Shown: positions 37,473-49,660, numbered from the stretch's first letter. The stretch: DNA of 64,000 nt from Choanephora cucurbitarum (GCA_025331435.1 JAIWNI010000080.1:62001-126000); one strand, 5' to 3'. Notes: generated by a model not told the origin, from the letters alone. Translations and numbers: made by a program.

Positions 37473-39240
37473 TTAGACAATCACTTGGCACAGATAGTTA
37501 GCAAACTGTTAATGGAAGGAAGAGCTTAGGATGATGTATACGACCATTTCTCAAACAAGAAAAAGTCTGTTGGAAAAAAGAATTGTGTTAAAGTCTTGTT
37601 TATTCTGACAAAGTAAAATCAGGCAGTAAAACTCAACAGATGTCATTTTCATAGTGGATACTCACTATAAAGATGCCTCAACTGATAGTATCAAAGATTT
37701 TTTGGTTTTTTTTTTTGTAAAATACCATTAAAGATGAGTACTATCCAGCCTTACACGGAGTAAGCATACTTTATACAAGATAGAAGGAGCATCTTTCATA
37801 GTTCTATCTGCTGCTGCGGTCAGTAAATTCCAAAACTTATATCAGCTTTGGTTGTATGTTCTCTTGTTAACAGAGTGCATACACTGTTTGCTAAAAGAAA
37901 AGGAAAAAAAAAGTAAAGGAGCATAATGAACAATACCGTTCAATCAAAAGCAGTTAATGCAATTTTGTGGTTCAAACAAACGAGCTTTTTTATCGATTAT
38001 TAGCAATGTAAAGTTTTAGTATGATCAAAGTAAGATCTAAGAAAATAAACAGAAGTAAATACTTTGAGACTGGTTCTCGGTTTTATTGGATTATCAAATT
38101 ATCAGAGTAAAAAATTAGAGAAGGTGAAGAGGGGTTCTACCTATTTTGACTCTTATAATTGCATTTATAGTAAAGAATGCTATAATAGTTACATCCTTGA
38201 TTTCAATCTGTGTGGATTGTTTTTTATGATCATAATTGCTATATGTAGTTGATTGGTATTGAAAAGATTGCTAATACCATAGATGATGTAATTGTAGTTG
38301 CGGTTTATTTTGGATATGCTGGATTTATAGTTGCACAAAAGTTGTAGTGGTGTGGTTGTATTTATATTTTATGCTTTGTTGCTTGTTATAACGCATTCTA
38401 TAGTCAATGTATCTGTATTATCACAGTTGATGATTAGGTCAGATTAAATAGTGTATATGAGAAGGTAAAGACAAGAGCTTCATAAAGGCCAGATCATCAC
38501 AAGCAGCCTTTTTCTTTTCTTAAAAAGGGGAAGGAAAGATTCCTAGAACTTGAGGTTCTATTTTTGTCCAATAGTGCTGAATTTAAGAGCTTACTGCTGT
38601 GTCACTGAAAGAAAAGCTCTACACAAAATGCAAACTTGAAATATTGGGAAACTTGCAATATAATTAGTCCATTGGAGGAAATCGAGATGATAAATTCAGA
38701 TTATCTTGGTCAAGAAAAAAGTGACAGTAGTAAAGGAGCTAATCAAAAGTTATTCACGGGTATCCGTTATAGTGAGAGACTAAACTGCACTTTGCATAAC
38801 ATTAAATCATTTGTCTTTGTTAAGTTTGCAAATGTGAAGCACAAGCACATCACAGCACAAAACCCGCCAAAATTATCTTTTTAATTAGTCTATAAATCAT
38901 TCAGATTATAAAGAGGGGTTGGTTTAACTTGATATCAAGATTATTATCTTATCATTAGCTTTAGTACCAAAACCATATCGTGATAAACTAATGCATATCT
39001 ATTGGACCTTTCGAAGTTGCATTCAACTGTTTCTTTATGGCTTTAGTGAACAACACGCGCTTGAAAATGAAGAACAGTAGAACTCAAGCAAATAGATGTC
39101 TTTCGTCTATACCTACAAAGCTTGTCTTACCGAAACAGCCTTCTTTATCCATCTATTCTTCCTCTCATTCAAAATTAATTACAGCTTCTATTTTAAGATG
39201 TGGAGCAAAAAACAACAGAATGGCTATTTACCGCCACCAA
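36989..39240. other. Intergenic between secreted-peptide gene and MULE
   Basis: The first ~480 bp belong to duplication Y. The remainder is AT-rich; ORFs at 38064-38252 and 38636-38884 have no recognised motif. No RNA gene seen. Confidence 0.4.
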
Positions 39241-39410
39241 AAATTCTTATTTACAACCACTGACCCGATTCCTGAGTTTAAAATAATCTGGTTTACAGCC
39301 ACTTTATTTACAACCACCTTATTTACAACCACCCTTATTCACAACCACCCTTATTCACAACCACCCTTAGACATACCATCAAACCATAGTTTCTAGCCTT
39401 TCTTGAAATA

Positions 39411-42371
39411 ATGATAAGTGAAAATTTACAAAAAGTTCCTGAAGTCCTTCCCGAACTTCCTCGAAGCATCGATAAAGAATCTCTTAATACTCTTATTAAA
39501 GAGTATGCAACTAGAAACAATTTTGCAGTTTCTATTACAAGATCCGACGCAAAAAGACTAGTTTATCAATGCGTGAAAAGTGGCAAACATAGAGAAGACT
39601 ACAAGCGCATTGAAGACGTTAATAAGCAACGAGCTAAAATGAGTGTAAAGACAAACTGTCCTTTTACCATTAGATTCTCTAAAGTTAAAAGCAAAGGCAC
39701 TCTTAGTCTTATTGAGCCTCACGATGAACGTGAACTGTGCCATAACCATTCTCTTGACATACTTGAAATGTTGTCTGTACCAAAAGGACGTAAGAATAAC
39801 CTTGAGCCAAGCGAGATGAAGAAAGTCAGTTTCGGTCTTGAGTTAGACTTGGCACCTCGCAAAATTCAAGAATCCATTAGTAAAGATGGCAGCTATAACA
39901 AGCCAACTGCAATTGACATCAAAAACATGAAGCAAGACTATAAGAGACAAAGTCACCAATCCTCGTTTAAAGCGTCTAGTAATGAAGCAACAGATTTGAT
40001 CAATCGAATGCAAAGTGACGGGTTTACTGTATTCTACGACTTTAATGAAGCAAGTTTCCTGAAGTCGATTCTCTTCGCCAACAGTAAAATGATTGAAAGA
40101 ACAAAGCAATTCCCTGAAGTAATGGTAATCGATGCCACATACAAAACAAACAATCTTGGAATGCCTTTGATTGGTGTGTATGGTGTAAGCAACATTGGAA
40201 GAAATGCTTTAAAAAGCTTTCCTGTAGCGTTTGCCTGGGTCTCAAACGAGCAAGAGTCCACTTACAACTGGGTTCTTTTAAAGCTGAATCAATTACTAGG
40301 AGGCATTTCGTCAGAAACTGTGTTTATTACTGATAAGTGCACAGCTTTAAGAAATTCATTAAGCAGACACTTTTCTGAAAACAAAAAGCTTCTTTGTACA
40401 TGGCATATGTTAAACAATCTTGATGACCATTGTAATAAGAAGACATTCAAGAACAGCAAGACCATAGATGATTTCAAGTCGTACGTCAAAGCTTTGATTA
40501 ATTTGCCAAGCTTCACCGAATTTTCAAAGTACAGTAATCTAATCAATGAAATTCTTTACGACGACAATTGTTTCGTCTCAAAAGATGAGAGAATCAAGTT
40601 CAAGGAATATTATGAAACCGAGTGGAAGCTTTGCCTACATCAGTGGGCAGCCAACTACACATCAAAAGTAAGGAACATGGGCTGTACTACTTCTCAAAGA
40701 GCAGGAAGTGGCCATGGAGCAATGAAGAATGGCATGAACTCAGCACAACAGCTTTGCATCGCCTTTGAAAAAATCAGCGATTACTTGAGACGCTTTGATC
40801 GCAATTTCAATGAGCAAGAGCTGAAAGAAAAGACTAGCTGCGACATTCTCATAAGTGGTGATGATCAATTGAACCATCTCCGTGGAAAAGTTGGTCATTT
40901 CGCTCTTTATAAGCTTCGAGAAGAACTTTACAAAGAACGGCCAGTAATCCCTGCACAATACTCGGAATGTGTTTGTAAAAATAGAGTTGTGTATGGGCTG
41001 CTATGCTGTCATCAAATGGACAGATTAAAGCAAAGCAAAATCGAGTTGATTGATGTACCTCAACGTTGGTGGATATCTAAAGCTGATGAATATGCTCATA
41101 AACCATTGAAGAGCTTCACAAAGCCATGGGTTAAATATTTGCTTGCACTTGATGAAGCATTCCGTGTAGCAGAAGGAGATGTAGTTGAAACGTCTCGTTT
41201 AACATATGTACTTGACGATCTTCTGCATACAGATAACAATTCCTTTGTTGATGGTAGCTCTAGAACCAAGTTGGAATCTGGAGGCATCCCTCCTTTGCAA
41301 TTACCAGAAGCAAGTGAAGTAAGAAAGCCGGGAAGACCACCAAAATCTCAAAGACTATCTTCGCTTCCCGAAGACTTTGCCAATGCTAGTTTTAGAAAGC
41401 AGTACAGTAAAATTGATCTGAAGAAAAAGAAAGAAGAAAAGAAAGAAGAAAAGAAAGAAGAAAAGAAAGAAGAAAAGAAAGAAGAAAAGAAAGAAGAAAA
41501 AAAAGAAGAAGATGAAGAAGATGAAGAAGAAGAAGAAAAAAAGAAAGAAGATAGAAAGGAAAAGTCCAAAAAGAGAAAGCCTGTTTGTCATGGAGATTTC
41601 GTATATGATTTGTACATTCCTAAAAAGAGGGCAACCACTGAAAGAAGAAGGTATCAACACAGTAGGTTAGATTTTCCTGTTCATGAGAGCATAGATAAAC
41701 TTGATGTTGTAGAAACCCATGATCCCAAAGGCGATGGATTTTGTGGGTTTAGATCTGCAGCCCATGCTATTTATGGCGACGAGGATAAGTTCATTCAGGT
41801 TAAAGAAGCAATGCTGAATGTCTTGGGAAAGAAGTTCAATGATGATATGACATACGCAGACTTCTATAGTAGTTCGTTGGGAATGATAATGAAAGATGTA
41901 AAAATGACTATCATTTGTGGCATTGATCAGCAAAACAATAGCTCGGAATTAAGAGGTGAATCATCCCATACAAAAGCAAAAGTTGCTCAACCAAGATTCT
42001 GGTTTGATAGTTTGGATTGTATGCAAATTTTGGCTGATGCTCACGGAAGACCAGTTTGCTACTATCCCCCTGTTGTTGATGTACCGGAAGTAGCGATTGA
42101 TCAACCTGCTTCGTATTTCCCGGTGATCTTGCCAGCAAAGCTTGATAAGAAACCGCTTCCAATCCACATCCAAAACATCAACGGTTGCCACTGGGGTTCT
42201 ATCAAGTTCTTCAACTCATGCCAAAGATTTCCGGCTCCTTCTAGAGTGTATATCGATGCGCATGAATCGCTTCGTGGCAATTTTGATAACTATTGGAATC
42301 GTTGGAAGCAATTCCACAAGCAACCGAAATCCTTAGAAGAAAAAGAAACAGCTGTTATTGTTCTCGATTAA
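39411..42371 (+). CDS. MULE transposase fused to a C-terminal OTU-like cysteine protease
   Basis: 986 aa, intronless, undamaged. Residues ~20-115 look like a FAR1/WRKY-type zinc-binding domain (CPFTIRF, then CHNHSLDI). The MULE transposase core follows: VMVIDATYKTN with D241, VFITDKCTALRNS with D308, and LCTWHMLNN, all typical MULE motifs; a CHQMD segment at ~545 resembles the SWIM-type finger. A Lys/Glu repeat (~672-715) links to an OTU-like domain: GDGFCGFRSAAHAIYG with candidate catalytic Cys778 and NINGCHWGSIKF with candidate His927. Such a protease may act on ubiquitin or a related modifier, but the substrate is unknown. TIRs flank the gene, so it is probably autonomous. Confidence 0.88.
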   Translation: MISENLQKVPEVLPELPRSIDKESLNTLIKEYATRNNFAVSITRSDAKRLVYQCVKSGKHREDYKRIEDVNKQRAKMSVKTNCPFTIRFSKVKSKGTLSLIEPHDERELCHNHSLDILEMLSVPKGRKNNLEPSEMKKVSFGLELDLAPRKIQESISKDGSYNKPTAIDIKNMKQDYKRQSHQSSFKASSNEATDLINRMQSDGFTVFYDFNEASFLKSILFANSKMIERTKQFPEVMVIDATYKTNNLGMPLIGVYGVSNIGRNALKSFPVAFAWVSNEQESTYNWVLLKLNQLLGGISSETVFITDKCTALRNSLSRHFSENKKLLCTWHMLNNLDDHCNKKTFKNSKTIDDFKSYVKALINLPSFTEFSKYSNLINEILYDDNCFVSKDERIKFKEYYETEWKLCLHQWAANYTSKVRNMGCTTSQRAGSGHGAMKNGMNSAQQLCIAFEKISDYLRRFDRNFNEQELKEKTSCDILISGDDQLNHLRGKVGHFALYKLREELYKERPVIPAQYSECVCKNRVVYGLLCCHQMDRLKQSKIELIDVPQRWWISKADEYAHKPLKSFTKPWVKYLLALDEAFRVAEGDVVETSRLTYVLDDLLHTDNNSFVDGSSRTKLESGGIPPLQLPEASEVRKPGRPPKSQRLSSLPEDFANASFRKQYSKIDLKKKKEEKKEEKKEEKKEEKKEEKKEEKKEEDEEDEEEEEKKKEDRKEKSKKRKPVCHGDFVYDLYIPKKRATTERRRYQHSRLDFPVHESIDKLDVVETHDPKGDGFCGFRSAAHAIYGDEDKFIQVKEAMLNVLGKKFNDDMTYADFYSSSLGMIMKDVKMTIICGIDQQNNSSELRGESSHTKAKVAQPRFWFDSLDCMQILADAHGRPVCYYPPVVDVPEVAIDQPASYFPVILPAKLDKKPLPIHIQNINGCHWGSIKFFNSCQRFPAPSRVYIDAHESLRGNFDNYWNRWKQFHKQPKSLEEKETAVIVLD
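41427..41517 (+). repeat. 12-bp minisatellite encoding KKEE repeats
   Basis: Tandem copies of AAAGAAGAAAAG within the transposase-OTU linker, coding Lys-Lys-Glu-Glu; a following GAA/GAT stretch adds an acidic run. Confidence 0.85.
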
Positions 42372-42468
42372 ATGGAGTTATATATACACATTTATTGACA
42401 TAGTGAATTTACATATGATTACCACGAAAAATGGTTGTGAATAAGGATGGTTGTAAATAAGGTGGTTG

Positions 42469-43643
42469 AAAAAACAAAACAAAAAATTATAAACAATTTA
42501 ACCCATGAGCTACATTGCATACTAATTATAGTGATTTTCGTTTCCTGAGCCGCGTACGCAATGCAAACATTTGTCCAGAGCAAAGTTGTTGCTGTCTTAT
42601 GAATCATGCTTTGATCTCTTCGACAATTCATATTTGCTCGTACCTTGTTTCTTTTGCTGTGATTCTTTTCTACTTTGCTCAAGAACGTATCGTCTTAAAA
42701 AAAACTTGCAACACAGAAAAAGAGAGAGAGAAAAAGATATATCGGTAGCCAATGGTTGCTGTCTTTTCTTTTATACAAATGTGATCAAGCCAATCGTCGT
42801 CAGTCAAAAAAAAAAGAATACCTGCCTTTGACTAAAAGTTCGTACAAGTTGGCTCTCTTTCTATGGAGACTGAAACTTAATACATTTCTATCACTTCTGG
42901 CTATAATGGCAACTAAAATTAACTCAATAAAAAGTTGAAACTAGTCTTCGTTTTACTAATTAACCATTGCCTCTTGCTGATGTCAAGTCTTAACTCGAGT
43001 AATCATATAAAAGAGTTTAACATTTAGAAAATCACTTAAATAAACAAGCACTACCTGGGAGAATGGCATGTAAATAAAAAAAAAAGAGAGAGATTGGTAA
43101 ACTAATCACAAATGTCTATTTGTTGACTCCTGAAAGTGAATCAGGGCACAATGCATACCTTTCAAAATTTTTGACTGAGAAAACACACCTTAATAATGAC
43201 AACAATGAAACTATAGTATGATTTGAAAACTGACTTCTTAGCTTTTCTTGTATGTTTGCCATGCGCATACTATATACATAAAAAAAAAGAGATTAAGAGG
43301 TGTTCCACTAAAACAGCGGAAGAATGTGATCGTTTGTTTTGCTTGTTGTCTTCAAGAAATCCTTTGAGCTTGACATCTGTTCTAATGTTTTAAGACTAAA
43401 CATCAGCTGGTATGTGCAGAGAAATCTTTTGGAAACCAAATTGCTGCTGATGTCTATCTGCAACTAGAAAGCATTAGTAGATTGACCCAATAACTATAAA
43501 AGAGACAACAATCTGTTCGTAACTTTTTGTTTTCTTCACTTACTCATTTACTTGCTCACTTCTTCTTATACTTCTACTTCTTTTTCACCTTTACCTTTAC
43601 TTTTACTTTACTCAGCTCTTTCTACATCTTATACTCTCCAAAT
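42469..43643. other. Intergenic; right part is promoter of secreted-peptide paralogue 2
   Basis: No gene recognised in 42469-43490. From about 43494 the sequence matches the promoter of the other secreted-peptide genes, starting with ACTATAAAAGAGACAAC. Confidence 0.5.
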
Positions 43644-43835
43644 ATGCGTTTCATCACTGTGTCTATTGTCTTGGCTGCTGCTTTCGTTGCCTGTAGTTCT
43701 GCTGCTAGTATCCACCAACGAGGTCTTTTAGATGGTCTTTTAGGCGACGATGGTCTGTTGGGTGGCGATGGTCTGTTGGGTGGCGATGGTTTTTTGGGTG
43801 GCGATGGTTTTTTGGATGACCTTCTGGACAACTAA
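43644..43835 (+). CDS. Small secreted peptide, paralogue 2, with GDGLLG repeats
   Basis: 63 aa. The frame is open upstream to 43527, but ATG 43644 is chosen because it aligns with the starts of the paralogues and directly precedes the same signal peptide (one I-to-V change). After ASIHQR the protein differs completely: instead of the acidic tail it has about five short Leu/Phe-Gly-Gly-Asp repeats encoded by an 18-bp tandem repeat (about 43741-43815). The promoter block is conserved with the other two. The mature product would be a ~37-residue Gly/Asp/Leu peptide. Function unknown. Confidence 0.7.
   Translation: MRFITVSIVLAAAFVACSSAASIHQRGLLDGLLGDDGLLGGDGLLGGDGFLGGDGFLDDLLDN
43741..43815 (+). 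repeat. 18-bp tandem repeat in secreted-peptide paralogue 2
   Basis: About four copies of a GGCGATGGTYTKTTGGGT unit, coding GDGLLG or GDGFLG. Confidence 0.85.
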
Positions 43836-45462
43836 AATGACAGAAATTGTCAAGTTAGGAGAATTGAAACCGGGTCGAAGAAGATGAAGCTATTTATTGA
43901 CTTGTTTTGTGCTGAAATTATCCATTTACTATCTACCTACTTATTTATAATTATCTCTATACCAAGACCAGAATCTAATCATTCCTAAACAAGAACTCTC
44001 AGTAGAAAAAAATCGTTAATAGTATCATTTTCTCTTTATTAATAAACCTGTAGTTTTTATCTTAAAGTATAGCGGAGCACTTTTTTCTATTCCCCTGTTC
44101 AGAGTTCATATCGCAGAAAGTTGTTTGGATCTGCTATCTTTTCTATGATACTCTGAATGCCCTGTCTTCTGTTTTGATAATGTGCAAAAGAGATGAACTA
44201 GATGGCCCTGCTACACTATGGACTCATCAAATTGATAAGACCAGTTCTGTATTGCTATTGAGAGTTTGATAGCTTAGGAGCAAGAGAGTAGGCGAGATCG
44301 GTCCCCTTCTTTTTCTCTCTTTCCTTGTTTTTCTTTATAATGTTCATTCTAACTGAATATGTTTTACAGCGTCAAAGTGCTCTGTTGAAAGTTCGTTTAT
44401 CGGCTTGTCTACTTGTTGGTTTATGTTTTGAACATGAATAAATCAGATATCTTCAAACAGTGAATAAAGTTTTCCTTGATTCAATTAACAAAAAACGCAG
44501 AATGAAGAAGAAGCTACACTAACTTTATAAATAAACTACGCACGAAGCAATTCAAAAAGCGTTGATGAAATGCAAACTTCTTTGAATCGGATTGCTAGCT
44601 TATAGAGGTTTCTTTGATCGACAAAACTAACATCAAAAGGTGTTTCACTGAAATTTGAGATATGTTATTCTTAATCATGCAATGCTCATTTTTAAACCAT
44701 ATAAACTCGAAGAAGCTAGTACAAAAGCAAAGAGGTATTCCTCTGTAATTATTTCTTTTCCCTCCTGTTTTTTTTTCTACTTCTTTACAAATTTCTAAGC
44801 TTATAAATAGCATCACTTTATCATTTGAAGTCTGATTTTGCTCTCGCCGTGGCAGCCAGAAGACATTTTCAATGCCAAAGTACAATACTTGTTTTAATTT
44901 CAGAGTAAGTTTGAACAATTAATGTATATATGTTGTCAGTTTTGACTAGCATTTTGAACGAAGCCATTGATATTAAAAAAAATAAATGGATGTTGTCAGC
45001 GTTACAGAGTCAAACTATATTTGACTTCTGTCTGTAGAAGAAAAAGACGAAGAAGTCTAAACTTCCTGTTCTAAAAGGAAATGAGTCAGATTTGGGCTTG
45101 TTAAGAGACCATCTGTGTATCTGTTGCACCTCTCAAAAGCTACTAGAGCTAAAGAAACTAACTGCCGTCTGATTGTTAGGCAATATTGTTCCTCTCCTCA
45201 GTTTAGTTTAGTTTGCTCATAACTTTAAACTGATGAAACGAACGGAAAAGATGGCTCTCGTGTAATTCTACTGCTCATTATTTGGCGTTTGAACGTTGCT
45301 TATAATACCTACTCAAGCTGTGGATCTATTTTTCTTTATTTCAGGTTTGCACTATGTGACTCATGCCAAGTAAGTTTCTCTGTACCAATGCAACACTGTA
45401 AAATGATCTAGCTTGTAGTCTACTTTCTTTTAGAGAGAGCACAGGAAATAGAGCTGCAAAAA
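43836..45462. other. Intergenic with conserved noncoding block X (copy 2)
   Basis: Contains block X at 44111-44310. The ORF at 44595-44918 (minus) has no recognised motif. The Helitron remnant begins near the right end. Confidence 0.45.
44111..44310. repeat. Conserved noncoding block X, copy 2
   Basis: Matches 34441-34640 in the same orientation. It lies ~275 bp after secreted-peptide paralogue 2, whereas copy 1 lies ~2.1 kb before paralogue 1. Confidence 0.75.
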
Positions 45463-48400
45463 GATGCCAAACGCTCAGACTTCCAGTCGCAGAAGAAGGT
45501 CTGTTCAACTTCCAGTGGCCTTTGATTCCCAAACTAACCGTCTTTTACCTTTTGATTTTGACCCAATAGAAAATCCATATGCTAGTTGTGATGCTAAGCA
45601 TCAGCAAGCTGAGTCGCCTTTACGGTATGCTTCTCTTAAAAAGTTTTGGATGAGTTGCTGTAAACAAACAAGGTTAAATGTGAAGAATCTCCGGCTCATC
45701 TGAAGATTTTATTCGAAGAAGCTGGTAACCTTAGAGACAAATTAGGAAAATTCAATGCGGTCTCTGCTTTTGCTTCTGTGTTTTTTGTAATGCGAAACAC
45801 GAATGACAGCACAAGCAATATGCCGTTCACACTGATGACCAAACACACCATGTTCTAGACTCTCTCTTGACAGAAAGTGACGGAAATGTCAAGTGCTCTC
45901 AGCTTCGTATTCTTATTCTTAGTACGCAGCAACAAGTAACCACAACATAATTAGCAGTATCATTAATGAAACTACCTTTGATGATTCATAAAAATCCTCA
46001 TGTTAGATTGTATGAGACTACACATGAGCTTTTCATGAATGCTGAGATTAGTGAAAGTGAAACTCCTTCTATTCGAATTTGTCCTTCAATGAAATGGAGC
46101 TAGTAGCTAAATCTGATAGACATACTGAGACTTTTTATAATTCCAATACAGTTGTGAAAATTATTCCAGATTAGCATAATGCTGAAGAATTTAGAGATAC
46201 TCGTGTTTAATCTCATATAAACATCATTCAGAATCATGCTTTATGTGTGCATTTGAATTATATGCTATTGTTCTCTAGTGGTAATTTGGGCTGGCACTGG
46301 GGCTTAAGATTGGATGATGAATCAACTCGCTTAACACAAAAAGTATACTATTGCTATAGACTCCATCAAAGAACATACGAGTATCCTTTTCTTTTCTTTT
46401 CTTAGGTAGAAGATTGTTTCAGCAATACTGGGTGAATGTTTGGGCTATTTGCGATCAAAATAAAGCTGGATAGATTAGAAGTCATCAATACAATATAAGA
46501 GCTGATCTTTGCAATGGTCTTCAAGATGCTCTAAACAATGATGATGTTGCTCCCGCCTCTTTGGGAAAACGTTTTATCCTGACTAGTGGTCCCCAATTTA
46601 TGGTTAGGCTCTATCAAGACTCAATGGCAATTGTTAGATTTTTCGGCAAGCCTTCATTATTTGTTACTTTTACTGCTAATCCCAGATGGATAGAAATCCA
46701 AAGAAAGCTACTGCCTGGACAAATGCCTCCGATCGACCTGATTTAGTCGCAAGAGTCTTTGACTTGAAAGTAAAAACCCTGCTAAAAGATCTTGAAGTCA
46801 AGCAAATATTCGGATCGTACAATGGTTTAGTTCGAACTATTGGGTATCAAAAATTAGGATTTCCTCACCTGCATCTGCTTTTGTATTTGGATCACTCGCA
46901 AAACATAGACACTGCAGAAAAGATCAATCAAATCATCTCAGCTGAATTGCCATGCAAAGAATCCGACCCTGAGCTTTTTGACATTATCGCAAAAAACATG
47001 GTACATGGACCTTGCGGCGATCTGAATCCAAAGTCTCCATGTATGGCTAAGGATAGCAACAGTCAACTGAAATGTACCAAGCGATTTCCTAAATCCTTTT
47101 CGGAAGAAACTATTGTTAATGAAAACGGCTATCCAACATACAAGCGATCAGCAACTGCCCAGTCTTTATATACTATACCTAATCCTTTGAGATATAATGG
47201 TGACCGTTTAAGTATTGACAATAGCTGGATTGTGCCCTACAATCCCTACCTTTCAAAGAAATACAAGGCTCACATAAATGTTGAATGTTGTCAAGGCGTT
47301 GCAGCCATTAAATACATCAACAAATATGTATACAAGGGTTCTGATCGTACCACCTTGAAACTAAATGATACGAGAGATGAGATTGACAAACATCTTCAAG
47401 GAAGATACATTGGCCCTACAGAAGCATTCAGTCGTATCTTTGAATACAAAGTCCACGAAGAAGATCTCACTGTTACAATTTCGGCCCTTCATTTACCTAA
47501 TGAACAACCTGTGTACTCTCCTGAGGATGCATCTTCACCTTAAATACAAGAAATCTTAGCTAACAGCAGCTCAATGTTGATTACTTATTTCAAGTATTAT
47601 GAAAATAATCCAAATAGGCAAAAACATCTGTATCAGGACTTTCCTGAATACTATGTTTGGAAGCAAGGTACGAAAAGTTGGGTACCACGCAAGAAGGGCT
47701 TTGCAATTTGTAGAATACCTTTCTGTAGTCCTACATGTGACGAAAGGTATTTTTGAGACTTCTTTTGGTGAATGCTGCAGGATCCAAATCTTTCGATGAT
47801 CTCAAAACAGTCAACGGATTTCAGTTTGCAACTCTCAAGCAAGCTTGTCTCCAGTTGCATTTGATTGAGGATGATCAAGAATGGACAAAATACTTTGAGG
47901 AAGCTCATCTCTTCTCTTCCGATCATAGTCTTCGTGATTTATTTGTCACATCATTAATTTTCGGACAGCCAATCGATCCAATGTCTCTATGGCTGCAATT
48001 CCGTGAATTAATTTGTGATGACCTATCTCACGAGCTAAAGCAAATATTTCCGGATAGTCTTCAATTGTACATGTCATCATATCCACAAGCCTCCTACAAT
48101 GAGCGGTCTTCAATGGATTATGGACTGTATTTGTTTGATGAAAAATTGAAGGACTTTAGTAAATCACTTGAATGATTTAATCTGCCTATACCTAAACACA
48201 ATTGGGCAAGCGATTCAAACCGCCTTCATTCTGATTGCACTTTCACTGATAACCCTCTGATTGACGAAAAATTATGGTGCAACTCTCTGGACGAAGAACT
48301 AGCATATCACTCAAAATATGCGCTCTTCAATCCAGACCAGACGCAAGCTTTTGATACTATAGTTCCCAAGTTGCAGTCTTTCAATTCGTTAAGTGACACT

Positions 48401-49660
48401 AACTCAGTCAATTCTGAGACTAGTATCTGCTTCTTTTTGCATGGCTCAGCCGTTACCGAAAAGACTTTTGTTTACAATGCACTGTATAGCCATCCAAAAG
48501 GTAACAAAAAGTTTTTTGTGTGTCGCTTCATCTGGTATCGTAACGCTACTTTTAGTTGGAGGCAGGATATCTCATTTTAAGCTTAATGTCTCTTCAGTAC
48601 TTAATGAATCTTCAACCTGCAATATTCTAAAAGGATAGCAAACTGGCTGACTTACTTTGCCAACCATCTTTGATTGTTTAGGATAAATTTTCTAAGCAAA
48701 ACAGACCATGCTTTGAGGCTGTTGATCGCACTCTTAGAAACTTTTGGAGTAACAGTTTGCTTTTTGGTGGTGATTTCGCTCAAATTCCTCCAGTAGTCAA
48801 TAAAGGTACTAGATCTTCTATTGTAGGAGCCTCAATTAAGCAATCTTACATTTGGCGTCAAACACAGGTATTACATTTTCATATAATCATGTGTGTAATA
48901 GGTGCTTCATCCAATGATGCTCATTTTAAAAAATGACTTTATTCAATGACTTATAACACTCCAATGCAATGCAAAATGCGAAAATACCTCCGCCGCAATA
49001 TATATCTCAAACTTCTTCTTTGGATGAGCTCATTGCTAAGGTCTATTCTCAAGAGAATCTCTTACAAGCACTTGACAATCGAAGTATCTTATACAAATCT
49101 GCTATTCTTACTTCCAAAAATACCGTTGTAGAGTCTATAAACGAAAAGGTGGCTAATTTGATACCAGGAAAGTCTATTACTTTGAGCTTTGCTGATAAGG
49201 CTGACTATTCGTATGAGGAAAACAGTAACAACGAAGTCTATAGGGTTTCCACTGAATACCTGCAAACATTAAGCCCAAGCAGCTTTCCACCTGCTAAGTT
49301 AACTTTAAGAGTAGACTGTATTGTAATTTCACTCACAAATTTAGATCCTCAAAGAGGTCTATGCAATGCTACTAGACTGAGTGTAAAAAGAATTGGTCAG
49401 TATGTCCTTGAAACTGTAGTAATGAAAGATTAAAATGACGGTCATGAACAAACTGAGTTTATTCCTAGAATAACTCTTACTACCTCGGAAGACGACTATC
49501 CATTTATTTTGTCAAGAAAGCAAATTCCTATCAAGCTTAGCTTTGCTATGATAATTAACGAGTCTCAAGGTCAATACTTAACAAATGTAGGCATCGATCT
49601 TCAATCTTCTCCGTTCACACATGGCGAATTAAATGTTGCTTTCTCTTGATCGTTTAAACT
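45463..49660 (+). pseudogene. Helitron Rep-helicase relic
   Basis: Discontinuous pieces in order on one strand match a Helitron protein. N-terminal segment 45463-45780 (ESPAHLKILFEEAGNL); 46240-46340 (LNYMLLFSSGNLGWHWGL); 46420-46740 (GRRLFQQYWVN, then QDSMAIVRFFGKPSLFVTFTANP); 46686-47543, the HUH nuclease core, with PHLHLLLYLD and the tyrosine motif YINKYVYKG; 47753-48175; a helicase segment near 48430 whose Walker A reads GSAVTEKTF instead of GPGGTGKT; and 49540-49660 (MIINESQGQYLTNVG, the C-terminal helicase motif). Many stops and frameshifts separate the pieces, and the Walker A is lost, so the element is inactive. Termini (5' TC, 3' CTRR hairpin) were not identified. Confidence 0.85.

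Larger units (their letters stand above)
39311..42468 (+). mobile_element. MULE-type DNA transposon with 37-bp TIRs built of CAACCACC/TTATTTA repeats
   Basis: The sequences 39311-39347 and 42432-42468 are inverted copies with one mismatch. The left end also shows extra tandem copies of the TTATTTACAACCACC-like unit from about 39246 to 39367, so the true outer border may be slightly further out. The enclosed gene codes for a MULE transposase fused to an OTU-like protease. I could not find a clear 8-11 bp target duplication. Confidence 0.7.

Noticed and set aside
43527..43643. N-terminal extension of secreted-peptide paralogue 2
   Set aside because: The extension is translated promoter/5' UTR (TATA-proximal and CTTTTA repeats) and would bury the signal peptide shared with the paralogues.
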